The translations under genes and the position numbers were made by a program. DNA of 5,563 bases, taken from contig JACDAG010000210.1 of NCBI GenBank assembly GCA_013695565.1, positions 1 through 5,563 of the forward strand. The letters run 5' to 3'. Within the stretch, counting starts at the first letter, position 1, and each line of letters begins with the position of its first letter. Positions 1-5,563 of this stretch are shown here, piece by piece. Source of the DNA: Bradyrhizobium sp. GTDB taxonomy: Bacteria; Pseudomonadota; Alphaproteobacteria; Rhizobiales; Xanthobacteraceae. Under the pieces are notes generated by a model. The model ran no database searches, was not told where the DNA came from, and saw only the letters and a list, made by a program, of their open reading frames with translations.

Positions 1-1
1 G

Positions 2-31
2 GTGGACGCGATCCGCGCGACGCAGGCCTGA
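2..31 (+). CDS. 3' end of an upstream gene, possibly TRAP solute-binding protein (partial)
   Basis: Reading from base 2 gives nine codons, VDAIRATQA, and then TGA at 29-31. The gene begins before the window. Of the three forward frames this is the one whose stop leaves a short, operon-like gap before the permease start at 43. Its stop also overlaps the GAGG ribosome-binding sequence of the next gene. TRAP operons commonly encode the periplasmic DctP-type binding protein immediately before the permease, so a DctP C-terminus is a reasonable inference. Nine residues cannot prove the family, and the fragment could belong to an enzyme of the same operon. Confidence 0.45.
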   Translation: MDAIRATQA

Positions 32-33
32 GG
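30..33 (+). promoter_or_regulatory. Ribosome-binding site of the TRAP permease gene
   Basis: GAGG lies 9 bases before the ATG at 43 and overlaps the TGA (29-31) of the upstream reading frame. It supports ATG 43 as the start over the in-frame ATG at 82 (Met14), which has only an AGG directly against it and so no properly spaced site. Confidence 0.5.
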
Positions 34-42
34 TAGCAGGCC

Positions 43-1896
43 ATGTCAGTCGCCGTGCACGCGCCGAGCGGCGGCCTCAGGATGTCAGCGGCGCTGCTCG
101 CCGTCAGCGACGTCACGGCGGCCGCGCTGCTGGTTGCCGATCTCCTGGTGGTCGTCGTCTCCGTGCTGCTGCGCTTCCTGTTCAACGCGCCGGTCGAGTG
201 GGCCGACGACGTCGCGCGCGGCCTGATGGTCGGATCGAGCTTCTTTGGTGCTGCCAGCGCGCTGGCGCGCAGCGAAAACCTCGGCGTGGCGTTCTTCATC
301 GACATGCTGCCAGGCCACATCCGGCGCGTGGTCGATGCCATGGGCGCGCTGCTGGTCACGATCATTGCGGGCTATGTCGCCTTCAACGCCATGAAGATGG
401 GCTGGCTGACGACGGGACAGACGTCAGGCTCCGGCCTGCCGCTGGAATGGACCTTCTATCCGATGGGCCTCGGCGCGCTGTTCATGACGGTGTTCGCATT
501 CGAGGTGTTTTGCACGCGTTCCCTGCGCGACATGGTCGCCGGAATAATGGCGACGGCTGCCATCGCCGGTCTCTATCTGGCGTGGGATTTCCTGGCGCCC
601 GCTTCAGTACCCTCATCAGGCACGCTGATGTTCATCGGCTTCTTCCTCACGCTGTTCGGGGGCTTGCCGATCGGTTTTGCGCTGGCGCTGGCGGCGCTGA
701 TCTTTATCTGGGTCGAGGGCACGCTGCCCGGCGTCATCTTCGCCCAGCAGATGGCGCGCGGCATCGACAATTTCGTGCTGCTGGCGATCCCGTTCTTCAT
801 TCTCGTCGGCTATCTGATGGAAGCCAACGGCATGTCGGTGCGGCTGATCGAGTTGCTGCAGCGCGCGGTCGGGCGGATGCGCGGCGGGCTCAACGTCGTG
901 ATGGTGATGTCGATGGTGCTATTTTCAGGCATCTCCGGCTCCAAGATGGCCGATGTCGCCGCCGTCGGTTCGGTGCTGATTCCGGCCGCGCGGCGCTCCC
1001 GGCAAAATCCCGGCAGCGCGGTGGCGTTGCTGGCGGCGTCCGCTGTCATGGCGGAGACCATTCCGCCGTGTATCAACCTGATCATCCTCGGCTTCGTCGC
1101 CAATCTGTCGATCGGCGGCCTGTTCGTCGCGGGCCTGCTGCCGTCCGCCTTGATGGCGTCGGCTTTGATCATCCTGTCGATCATCCAGGGCAAGCGGCCG
1201 CCGCCGGCTGCGGAGACCGAGCCGCAGGTTCCGGTTTCCGGCCTGTGGAGCGGCGCGATTGCCTCGTTCGGCCTGATCTTCATGATCTTCTTCGGCTTCA
1301 AAAGTGGCTTTGCCACCGCGACCGAGATTTCCGCCTTTGCGGTGGTTTACGCCATCGTCGTCGGCGCCGTCGTGTTCCGCGAACTCAGCTTCAAGACGGC
1401 GGCGCATAGTTTCGTGCAATCGGCGACGCGCTCGGGGCTGGTGCTGTTCATCGTCGCCGCCGCGCAATCGCTGGCGTTCGTGCTGACGCTGCAACAGGTG
1501 CCGCATGCGGTCGGCGACCTCATGCTGTCGCTGTCGTCGTCGCAGGGCGTCTGGCTGTTCATGCTGCTGTCGATCGTGGTGCTGATCGTGATGGGGTCGG
1601 TGCTGGAAGGCGCCGCCGCGCTGATCATCTTCGGGCCGCTGCTGCTGCCGGTGGCGGTCAAGCTCGGCATCGATCCCCTGCATTTCGGCGTCGTGCTTGT
1701 GATTTCGATGGGCGTCGGTCTGTTCGCGCCGCCGCTCGGCCTCGGGCTCTATGGCGCCTGCCTGATCGGCAATGTGCCGATCGAGCAGACCGTCAAGCCG
1801 ATCATGGGTTATCTCGGCCTGCTGATGGTGTGCCTGCTGGTGATCGCCTTCGTGCCCTCGATCTCGACGGCGCTGCCACGCGCGTTCGGATATTAG
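43..1896 (+). CDS. TRAP transporter permease, fused DctQ-DctM (small and large membrane subunits)
   Basis: This is an inner-membrane secondary carrier subunit. It imports a carboxylate-type solute delivered by a periplasmic binding protein, normally driven by a sodium gradient. The 617 residues divide into a DctQ part (about 1-160) and a DctM part (about 190-617). The Q part has four likely membrane helices (about 24-46, 60-75, 96-118, 138-156) and a typical small-subunit segment at 50-62 (PVEWADDVARGLM). A further hydrophobic stretch (about 164-186) links the halves, as in known QM fusions such as sialic acid SiaQM. The M part carries family landmarks: GIDNF at 240-244 leading into IPFFILVGYLME, FSGISGSKMAD at 294-304, ETIPPC at 338-343, MGSVLEG at 517-523 and GLFAPPLG at 559-566. 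The length fits a complete fusion, with no frameshift visible. The dehydrogenase gene starts one base after the stop, so the two are probably cotranscribed. The substrate is unknown: dicarboxylates, 2-oxo or hydroxy acids and related anions are all possible. Confidence 0.93.
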   Translation: MSVAVHAPSGGLRMSAALLAVSDVTAAALLVADLLVVVVSVLLRFLFNAPVEWADDVARGLMVGSSFFGAASALARSENLGVAFFIDMLPGHIRRVVDAMGALLVTIIAGYVAFNAMKMGWLTTGQTSGSGLPLEWTFYPMGLGALFMTVFAFEVFCTRSLRDMVAGIMATAAIAGLYLAWDFLAPASVPSSGTLMFIGFFLTLFGGLPIGFALALAALIFIWVEGTLPGVIFAQQMARGIDNFVLLAIPFFILVGYLMEANGMSVRLIELLQRAVGRMRGGLNVVMVMSMVLFSGISGSKMADVAAVGSVLIPAARRSRQNPGSAVALLAASAVMAETIPPCINLIILGFVANLSIGGLFVAGLLPSALMASALIILSIIQGKRPPPAAETEPQVPVSGLWSGAIASFGLIFMIFFGFKSGFATATEISAFAVVYAIVVGAVVFRELSFKTAAHSFVQSATRSGLVLFIVAAAQSLAFVLTLQQVPHAVGDLMLSLSSSQGVWLFMLLSIVVLIVMGSVLEGAAALIIFGPLLLPVAVKLGIDPLHFGVVLVISMGVGLFAPPLGLGLYGACLIGNVPIEQTVKPIMGYLGLLMVCLLVIAFVPSISTALPRAFGY

Positions 1897-1897
1897 C

Positions 1898-2887
1898 GTG
1901 AAGATACTCCTCACCCATACGCCGCAGGCGCGGGCGCAATATTACGGCGAGCGCAGCCTCAGCGGCTTGCAGGCGATCGCGCAAGTGCAATTGCATCAGG
2001 GCGACAATGCACTGGATGCGTTCGGCCTGATCGCGGCGGCGCAGGATGTCGATGTCATCGTGGCTGACCGGCTCACCGCGGGCCCGAGCGAGATTTTTCC
2101 GCGGCTGCCGAAGCTGCGCGCTTTCGTGCGCTGCGCGGTCGATATTCGCAACGTCGACGTCTCCTCGGCTTCAAAAATGGGCGTGCTGGTCACGCAGGCG
2201 GGCCCCGGTTTCGTTCAATCGGTGGCGGAACTCGCGGTCGGATTCATGGTCGATCTGTCGCGCGGCGTCTCGCGCGCGAGCGCCGATTACCATGCCGGAC
2301 GGAAACCGAAAATCATCATGGGCCGGCAACTCGCCGGCAGCCGCATCGGCATTATCGGCTATGGCAGCATCGGCCGTTACCTTGCCGGGATCGCAAAAGT
2401 GCTGGGCATGGAAGTTCTGGTCGCCGATCCCTTCGCGAAGGTGAACGAGCCCGACATCCAGCATGTGCCGCTCGACGATCTGCTCAGCCGTTCCGACTTC
2501 GTCGTCTGTCTCGCGGTCGCCAACTACGCGACCGAAAATCTGATCGGGCAGGCGGCGCTGGCGCGGATGCAGCCGCACGCCTGCTTCATCAATTTGTCGC
2601 GCGGCAACCTCGTCGACGAAGCGGCCTTGACGGCGGCATTGCGCGAGAACCGCATCGCGGGCGCGGCGATGGATGTCGGCCGCGCGCTGGACCAGATGCC
2701 GACGCCGGAATTGGCCAAACTGCCGAACGTGATCGCGACGCCGCATATCGGCGGACTGACGCCGCCGGCGATCGAAGCCCAATCGCTGGAAACCGTGCGG
2801 CAGGTCGAGAAGATCATCGCGGGCGAGCCGCCCATCGGCGCCGTCAATGCTGGCAGCTGGACGCGCAAGACAAGAACACCGACATGA
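1898..2887 (+). CDS. D-2-hydroxyacid dehydrogenase family protein (NAD-dependent), atypical active site
   Basis: This is a cytoplasmic oxidoreductase of the family that includes phosphoglycerate, glycerate and D-lactate dehydrogenases, which interconvert 2-hydroxy and 2-oxo acids with NAD(H). The 329-residue length is normal. A split catalytic domain (about 1-100 and 290-329) surrounds a Rossmann domain with GYGSIG at 154-159. Asp177 (VADP) at the end of the second strand favours NAD over NADP. The catalytic Arg is Arg235 in LSRGN and the catalytic His is His283 in TPHIGG. The expected Glu of the DVFxxEP motif is not in register: the segment reads DVGRALDQMP (259-268), putting Leu264 or the shifted Asp265 there. 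The usual GxGxDNID loop is also changed, to CAVDIRNVD at 79-87. The start is GTG at 1898, one base after the permease stop, with a weak CGGA (1887-1890) before it. The position suggests translational coupling and an enzyme acting on the transported compound. Family membership is firm; the reaction and substrate are not. Confidence 0.88.
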   Translation: MKILLTHTPQARAQYYGERSLSGLQAIAQVQLHQGDNALDAFGLIAAAQDVDVIVADRLTAGPSEIFPRLPKLRAFVRCAVDIRNVDVSSASKMGVLVTQAGPGFVQSVAELAVGFMVDLSRGVSRASADYHAGRKPKIIMGRQLAGSRIGIIGYGSIGRYLAGIAKVLGMEVLVADPFAKVNEPDIQHVPLDDLLSRSDFVVCLAVANYATENLIGQAALARMQPHACFINLSRGNLVDEAALTAALRENRIAGAAMDVGRALDQMPTPELAKLPNVIATPHIGGLTPPAIEAQSLETVRQVEKIIAGEPPIGAVNAGSWTRKTRTPT

Positions 2888-2913
2888 ACAGTGACCTGCC
2901 ATGTTTTTATACC
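2885..2913 (+). promoter_or_regulatory. Candidate sigma-70-type promoter for the ABC transporter operon
   Basis: TGAACA (2885-2890) and TATACC (2908-2913) are separated by 17 bases. Each matches the -35 (TTGACA) and -10 (TATAAT) consensus at 4 of 6 positions. A T-run at 2904-2908 makes this the most AT-rich spot in the 155-base gap, about 130 bases before the binding-protein start. The match is weak and the -35 overlaps the dehydrogenase stop codon. A TTGACC at 2946-2951 is a better -35 but has no acceptable -10 at normal spacing. Confidence 0.25.
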
Positions 2914-2957
2914 CGCTGGACAAGCTTCCGGCGTCAGGCTCAAATTTGACCTATCAA

Positions 2958-2976
2958 CCCCGACCACGAGCCGGGG
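2958..2976 (+). other. Short inverted repeat (hairpin) in the gap before the binding-protein gene
   Basis: CCCCG (2958-2962) pairs with CGGGG (2972-2976) across a 9-base loop. It is followed by AAAAG rather than a T-run, so it is not an intrinsic terminator on the + strand. It could be part of a 5' leader structure or an operator half-site pair, or it may be chance in GC-rich DNA. Confidence 0.25.
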
Positions 2977-2993
2977 AAAAGCAACGACACGGA

Positions 2994-3015
2994 CGCCTGC
3001 AGCCAATGACAGGCG
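2994..3015 (+). other. Inverted repeat (6-bp stem) in the leader of the binding-protein gene
   Basis: CGCCTG (2994-2999) pairs exactly with CAGGCG (3010-3015) across a 10-base loop. It lies 14 bases upstream of the ribosome-binding site AGGGAG (3029-3034) and would sit in the mRNA leader if transcription starts upstream. No T-run follows. A role as operator or leader hairpin is only inference. Confidence 0.25.
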
Positions 3016-3028
3016 CCGCAACGGGAAC

Positions 3029-3034
3029 AGGGAG
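3029..3034 (+). promoter_or_regulatory. Ribosome-binding site of the ABC binding-protein gene
   Basis: AGGGAG lies 8 bases before ATG 3043. It is the strongest Shine-Dalgarno match in the window and fixes the start that gives the intact twin-arginine signal peptide. A strong site suits a binding protein that is made in excess over its permeases. Confidence 0.7.
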
Positions 3035-3042
3035 CGCATCAC

Positions 3043-4239
3043 ATGGCCATTTCACGTCGTGACGTATTGTTGGGCGGCGCCGGTGCCGCGGGCGCCGCAG
3101 CATTTTCATTTCCTGCCCCCGCCATCGCCCAGGCCGAACCGATCAAGGTCGGCTGCCTCGCGGCGATGACCGGACCGAGTTCGGCGCCGACCATCGGCTT
3201 CAACCGCGGCGTCAATTTCGCGGCCGACGCGATCAATGCCGCGGGCGGCGTCAAGGGCCGCAAGCTCGAGATCGTGATGCGCGACACCCAGGGCGATCCG
3301 ACCAAGGCGGTCAACGCCACCCAGGAGCTGATCAGCCAGGCCAAGGTTCACGCCATCTGGGGCCCGCTCAATTCGGGCGAGGCGCTGGCGACCACGCCGA
3401 TCATGGCGCGCGCCAAGATCCCTGATATCCACCCTTGCGTCGTCGAATCCCTGATCGACGTCACGAAATACCCGAACGCCTTCCGCATGGCGCCGTCGAA
3501 CAGCCAATGGGATGACGCCGTCCGCAATTATTGCCTCAACATCCTCAAGGTCAAAAAGGTCGCCGTGATCGGCGATACCACCGGCTATGGCGTGACCGCG
3601 GTCGGCGCTTCCGTGGCGGCCTTCAAGAAGGACGGTGCCGACGTGGTCTATCAGGCCAATGTCGACTCGACCCAGCCCGACATGACGCCGGACATGCTGC
3701 GTGCCAAGAACGCCGGCGCCGAAGTGATCGTGGTCTGGAGCGTTTCCACCGGCATGGAAGCGCGCATGTTCAACGTCCGCGCGGTCATGAACTGGGACGT
3801 CGCGTTTGTCGGTCATCCCTCGATGTCATCGGGCGAGATCGCCGGTCTGGTCGAAAAGCCCGCCAACTGGAAAAAAGTCTACGCCATCGGCTACAAGAGC
3901 TGCAGCTACGACGCGGCCGGAAAATTGCCGTCGAAGAGCGAGGATCTGGTGGCGCGTCTCGCCAAGGCCAACATCGTGATGAGCGATACGCTCTTGTGGT
4001 GGATCGCCGGCGGCATCGACGCGATCGAACTGATCGCCAAGGCCGTTGCGGAAAGCGGATCGACCGACAGCGCCGGGATCATCGCCTACTGGAACACGCT
4101 GTCGAAATATCCCGGTTATTTCGGCAATTACAGCTTCTCGCCGACCCAGCACAACGGCTATCTGACCGAAGAGATCGTGATGTCGGAAGCCTCCACCGCC
4201 AAGAACGGCACCTTTGCGTTGGCGCCGGGATATACCTGA
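3043..4239 (+). CDS. ABC transporter periplasmic substrate-binding protein, branched-chain amino acid (LivK-like) type, Tat signal
   Basis: This protein captures a solute in the periplasm and hands it to the LivH/LivM permeases encoded next. The 398 residues begin with a signal peptide: twin arginines in SRRDVLL (4-10), a hydrophobic Ala/Gly-rich stretch, and a likely cleavage site after AIA (27-29). The mature part starts with the family's typical IKVGCLAAMTGP (34-45), followed by the conserved N-lobe helix with NAAGGVKGRKLE. It has WGPLNSGEA at 106-114 around the usual ligand-contact serine (Ser111). The second lobe begins with VAVIGDTTGYG (173-183). Length and lobe order fit a complete Peripla_BP_6-type (type I fold) protein. 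Residues around the pocket, for example the HPCVVES stretch after the KIPDI strand, do not look like classical leucine-binding proteins. The family also includes binders of amides, urea and aromatic or other carboxylic acids, so the ligand is left open. The livH-type gene follows after 22 bases. Confidence 0.92.
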   Translation: MAISRRDVLLGGAGAAGAAAFSFPAPAIAQAEPIKVGCLAAMTGPSSAPTIGFNRGVNFAADAINAAGGVKGRKLEIVMRDTQGDPTKAVNATQELISQAKVHAIWGPLNSGEALATTPIMARAKIPDIHPCVVESLIDVTKYPNAFRMAPSNSQWDDAVRNYCLNILKVKKVAVIGDTTGYGVTAVGASVAAFKKDGADVVYQANVDSTQPDMTPDMLRAKNAGAEVIVVWSVSTGMEARMFNVRAVMNWDVAFVGHPSMSSGEIAGLVEKPANWKKVYAIGYKSCSYDAAGKLPSKSEDLVARLAKANIVMSDTLLWWIAGGIDAIELIAKAVAESGSTDSAGIIAYWNTLSKYPGYFGNYSFSPTQHNGYLTEEIVMSEASTAKNGTFALAPGYT

Positions 4240-4245
4240 AGCGGC

Positions 4246-4251
4246 GGAAGG
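4246..4251 (+). promoter_or_regulatory. Ribosome-binding site of the LivH-type permease gene
   Basis: GGAAGG lies 10 bases before ATG 4262, in the 22-base gap after the binding-protein stop. It supports this ATG as the start, which also begins directly at the first membrane helix, as usual for LivH proteins. No terminator-like hairpin is visible in the gap, so readthrough from the binding-protein gene is expected. Confidence 0.5.
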
Positions 4252-4261
4252 GCATTAGCAG

Positions 4262-5119
4262 ATGCTCGCCTCCATCCTCGCATCCGGTCTCGCGGCGGGC
4301 GCGATCTACGCGCTCGTTGGCGTCACCTACAACACCATGTTCTCGACCTCGCGGGTGATGAGTTTCACCGCGGGCCAACTGGCCATGCTCGGCGGCGTGT
4401 TCGGCTCGATGTTCACGCTGAAGCTGGGCATGCCTCTCCTAGCGGGCTTTGTGCTGACGCTGGTCTGCTGCGCCATCATCGGGATCATCACCGAATTCGT
4501 CGCGGTGAGGCCGGTGCTGAAAAGCCTCGACCAGCACCTCTACGTGCTCTCGACGCTGGCGGTGGCGCTGATGATCCAGCAGGTCACCGCGATCAAATGG
4601 GGCACCGAGCCGCAACCGTTTCCGCGCCTATTCGGGATCGGCAGCGGGGTCTGGGATGAAAAATTCTGGCTGCCGGTGGTCGCCTGCGCGATTACCATTG
4701 TCGGCCTCGAATATCTCTATCGCCGCACGCTGGTCGGCCGCGCCTTCGTCGCGATCGCGGAGGATAATTTCGCAGCGCGCGCGCTAGGCCTTCCCGAACG
4801 CAATTTGCGCGTCGCCAGCTATGCGCTCGCCGGCGTAATCGGCGGCGTCGCCGGATTTTCCGGCGGCGAGTTGCTGCTGGCATTCTTCGCCAACGGCGCG
4901 CTGCTGAATTTCTACGGCTTTGTCCCGGTCGCGCTCGGCGGGCTCGGCAATAACAGAGGCGCCATCGTCGGCGGGCTGGCGCTCGGCCTGTTCCAGCAGG
5001 CGGCGAACTTCCTGGTCGGTGGCATCTTCTCCTCGGTCGCGGTCTTCGCGCTGTTCATCGTCGTTCTCTTGGCGGCGCCGCAGGGGTTGTTCGGCGCCTC
5101 CACGGCGCGGAGAGTGTGA
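4262..5119 (+). CDS. Branched-chain amino acid-type ABC transporter permease, LivH family
   Basis: This is one of the two inner-membrane subunits forming the channel of a LivHM-type ABC importer. The 285 residues are almost wholly hydrophobic, with about eight to nine membrane segments. The start GLAAGAIYALVGV (9-21) and the SFTAGQLAMLGG stretch (34-45) correspond to the family's N-terminal signature, although the usual INFAHGE is altered to MSFTAGQ. The cytoplasmic loop GRAFVAIAEDNFAARALG (159-176) is the EAA-like segment that contacts the ATPase subunit. LGGLGNNRGAIVGG (225-238) is the conserved C-terminal LivH motif. Length is standard and the gene is intact. Its TGA (5117-5119) shares its last base with the ATG of the next permease gene, a TGATG arrangement typical of coupled translation. 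The partner ATPases (LivG/LivF type) are not in the window. The substrate follows the binding protein and is not known. Confidence 0.93.
   Translation: MLASILASGLAAGAIYALVGVTYNTMFSTSRVMSFTAGQLAMLGGVFGSMFTLKLGMPLLAGFVLTLVCCAIIGIITEFVAVRPVLKSLDQHLYVLSTLAVALMIQQVTAIKWGTEPQPFPRLFGIGSGVWDEKFWLPVVACAITIVGLEYLYRRTLVGRAFVAIAEDNFAARALGLPERNLRVASYALAGVIGGVAGFSGGELLLAFFANGALLNFYGFVPVALGGLGNNRGAIVGGLALGLFQQAANFLVGGIFSSVAVFALFIVVLLAAPQGLFGASTARRV
5109..5114 (+). promoter_or_regulatory. Ribosome-binding site of the LivM-type permease gene, inside the livH-type gene
   Basis: GGAGAG (5109-5114) lies 4 bases (6 if GGAG is the core) before ATG 5119, within the last codons of the preceding permease gene. With the one-base stop/start overlap it supports translational coupling of the two membrane subunits. 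Confidence 0.5.
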
Positions 5120-5563
5120 TGACAACAGTCACCGCAGCTCCAGTGCAGCACGACGGCAGCACCATCCGCGCGGCGCTGCCGCATCTGGCACCATTCATCG
5201 GTATTCTCGTGCTGGCGATGATCCTGCCCTTCGTCAGCAATGATTACTGGGCGTTGATCGGCACAAGGGCGGCGATCTACTGGGTGCTGGTCTCCGGTCT
5301 TAGTCTGGTGGTCGGTTTTGCCGGTCATCTGGCGATCGGCTATGTCGCGCTGCTCACGCTCGGCGCCTACACCACCAGCGTGCTGGTCGCCGGCAACGTC
5401 ATGCCGCCGGTGCCGGTATTCGCAGCTTTGCCGATCGCAGCTGTTGTCGGTGCCATCTTCGGCGTGATCGTCGGCCTGCCGGCGCTGCGATTGCGGACCT
5501 TTTATTTCGCGATGTCGACGCTCGGCTTCGCCACCATCGTGACGCAGATCGCGCTGGCGTGGC
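5119..5563 (+). CDS. Branched-chain amino acid-type ABC transporter permease, LivM family (partial, 3' end outside window)
   Basis: This is the second channel subunit of the LivHM-type importer. The 148 codons present show no stop and continue past the window edge; full LivM proteins are usually about 300 residues or more. A short polar N-terminus (1-22) precedes a first membrane helix (about 23-40). The family signature follows: GLSLVVGFAGHLAIGYVAL (60-78) with GAYT at 82-85, matching the usual GLNLxxGxxGQxSxGxxAF pattern but with His70 for Gln and Ala72 for Ser. GLPALRLRTFYFAMSTLGFA (119-138) matches the second LivM signature. ATG 5119 is chosen because it overlaps the preceding stop and has an upstream GGAGAG. 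Gene order binding protein, LivH, LivM is the standard order of such operons, so ATPase genes are expected further on. Confidence 0.93.
   Translation, partial: MTTVTAAPVQHDGSTIRAALPHLAPFIGILVLAMILPFVSNDYWALIGTRAAIYWVLVSGLSLVVGFAGHLAIGYVALLTLGAYTTSVLVAGNVMPPVPVFAALPIAAVVGAIFGVIVGLPALRLRTFYFAMSTLGFATIVTQIALAW

Noticed and set aside
198..1409. Second + strand open frame of 403 codons inside the TRAP permease gene
   Set aside because: An out-of-frame shadow of the permease with Arg/Ala/Gly/His-rich low-complexity sequence, no recognisable motif and no ribosome-binding context.
925..1914. Antisense open frame of 329 codons across the TRAP permease gene
   Set aside because: Its translation is rich in Arg, His, Gln and Asp with no domain, as expected opposite a GC-rich membrane-protein gene. 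The + strand gene has clear DctM motifs. The equal length to the dehydrogenase (329) is coincidence.
2946..2951. TTGACC as a -35 element
   Set aside because: At 16-18 base spacing the downstream sequence is GC-rich (around GAGCCGG), giving no usable -10.
2958..2980. Rho-independent terminator after the dehydrogenase gene
   Set aside because: The 5-bp stem is short and is followed by AAAAG, not by a run of T on the + strand.
2891..3169. Small + strand frame (92 codons) across the gap before the binding-protein gene
   Set aside because: Pro/Arg/Ser-rich sequence without motifs. It overlaps the signal-peptide region of the real gene and has no ribosome-binding sequence.
3106..3816. Antisense open frame of 236 codons across the binding-protein gene
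   Set aside because: Composition is Asp/Arg/Gly/His-rich and repetitive, a typical reverse-strand artefact of GC-rich coding DNA. The + strand protein is well supported.
3531..4358. + strand open frame of 275 codons overlapping the binding protein and the start of the LivH-type gene
   Set aside because: Extremely Arg-rich translation, no motif, and it overlaps two well-supported genes in another frame.

Overview
The window is a GC-rich, densely coded stretch with every supportable gene on the + strand. Codon use (strong G/C at third positions, many GGC, GCC, ATC and CTG codons), short gaps and the protein types suggest an alphaproteobacterium, most likely Bradyrhizobium/Rhodopseudomonas-like. 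The assignment rests on general style, not on a marker gene.

Layout. Positions 1-31 hold the last codons of an upstream gene, possibly the solute-binding (DctP) partner of the next gene. Positions 43-1896 encode a TRAP transporter permease in which the small (DctQ) and large (DctM) membrane subunits are fused in one polypeptide. One base after its stop, positions 1898-2887 encode an NAD-dependent D-2-hydroxyacid dehydrogenase-family protein starting with GTG. A 155-base non-coding gap (2888-3042) follows, with a possible promoter and two short hairpins. Positions 3043-4239 encode a Tat-exported periplasmic binding protein of the branched-chain amino acid (LivK) type. Positions 4262-5119 encode a LivH-type permease. 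Its stop overlaps by one base the start of a LivM-type permease (5119 to beyond 5563), which runs off the window.

The first part looks like one transcription unit (TRAP uptake plus an oxidoreductase). The second looks like the start of a standard livKHM(GF) ABC importer operon, whose ATPase genes would be expected downstream. A secondary carrier, a hydroxyacid dehydrogenase-like enzyme and a primary ABC importer lie side by side in the same orientation, which suggests a catabolic locus for an organic acid or amino-acid-like compound. The substrate cannot be read from the sequence. The families are all well known. The most unusual point is that the dehydrogenase keeps its NAD fold, catalytic Arg and His, but appears to lack the usual catalytic Glu and has a divergent substrate loop. 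I see no mobile element, CRISPR array, RNA gene or clearly novel system.
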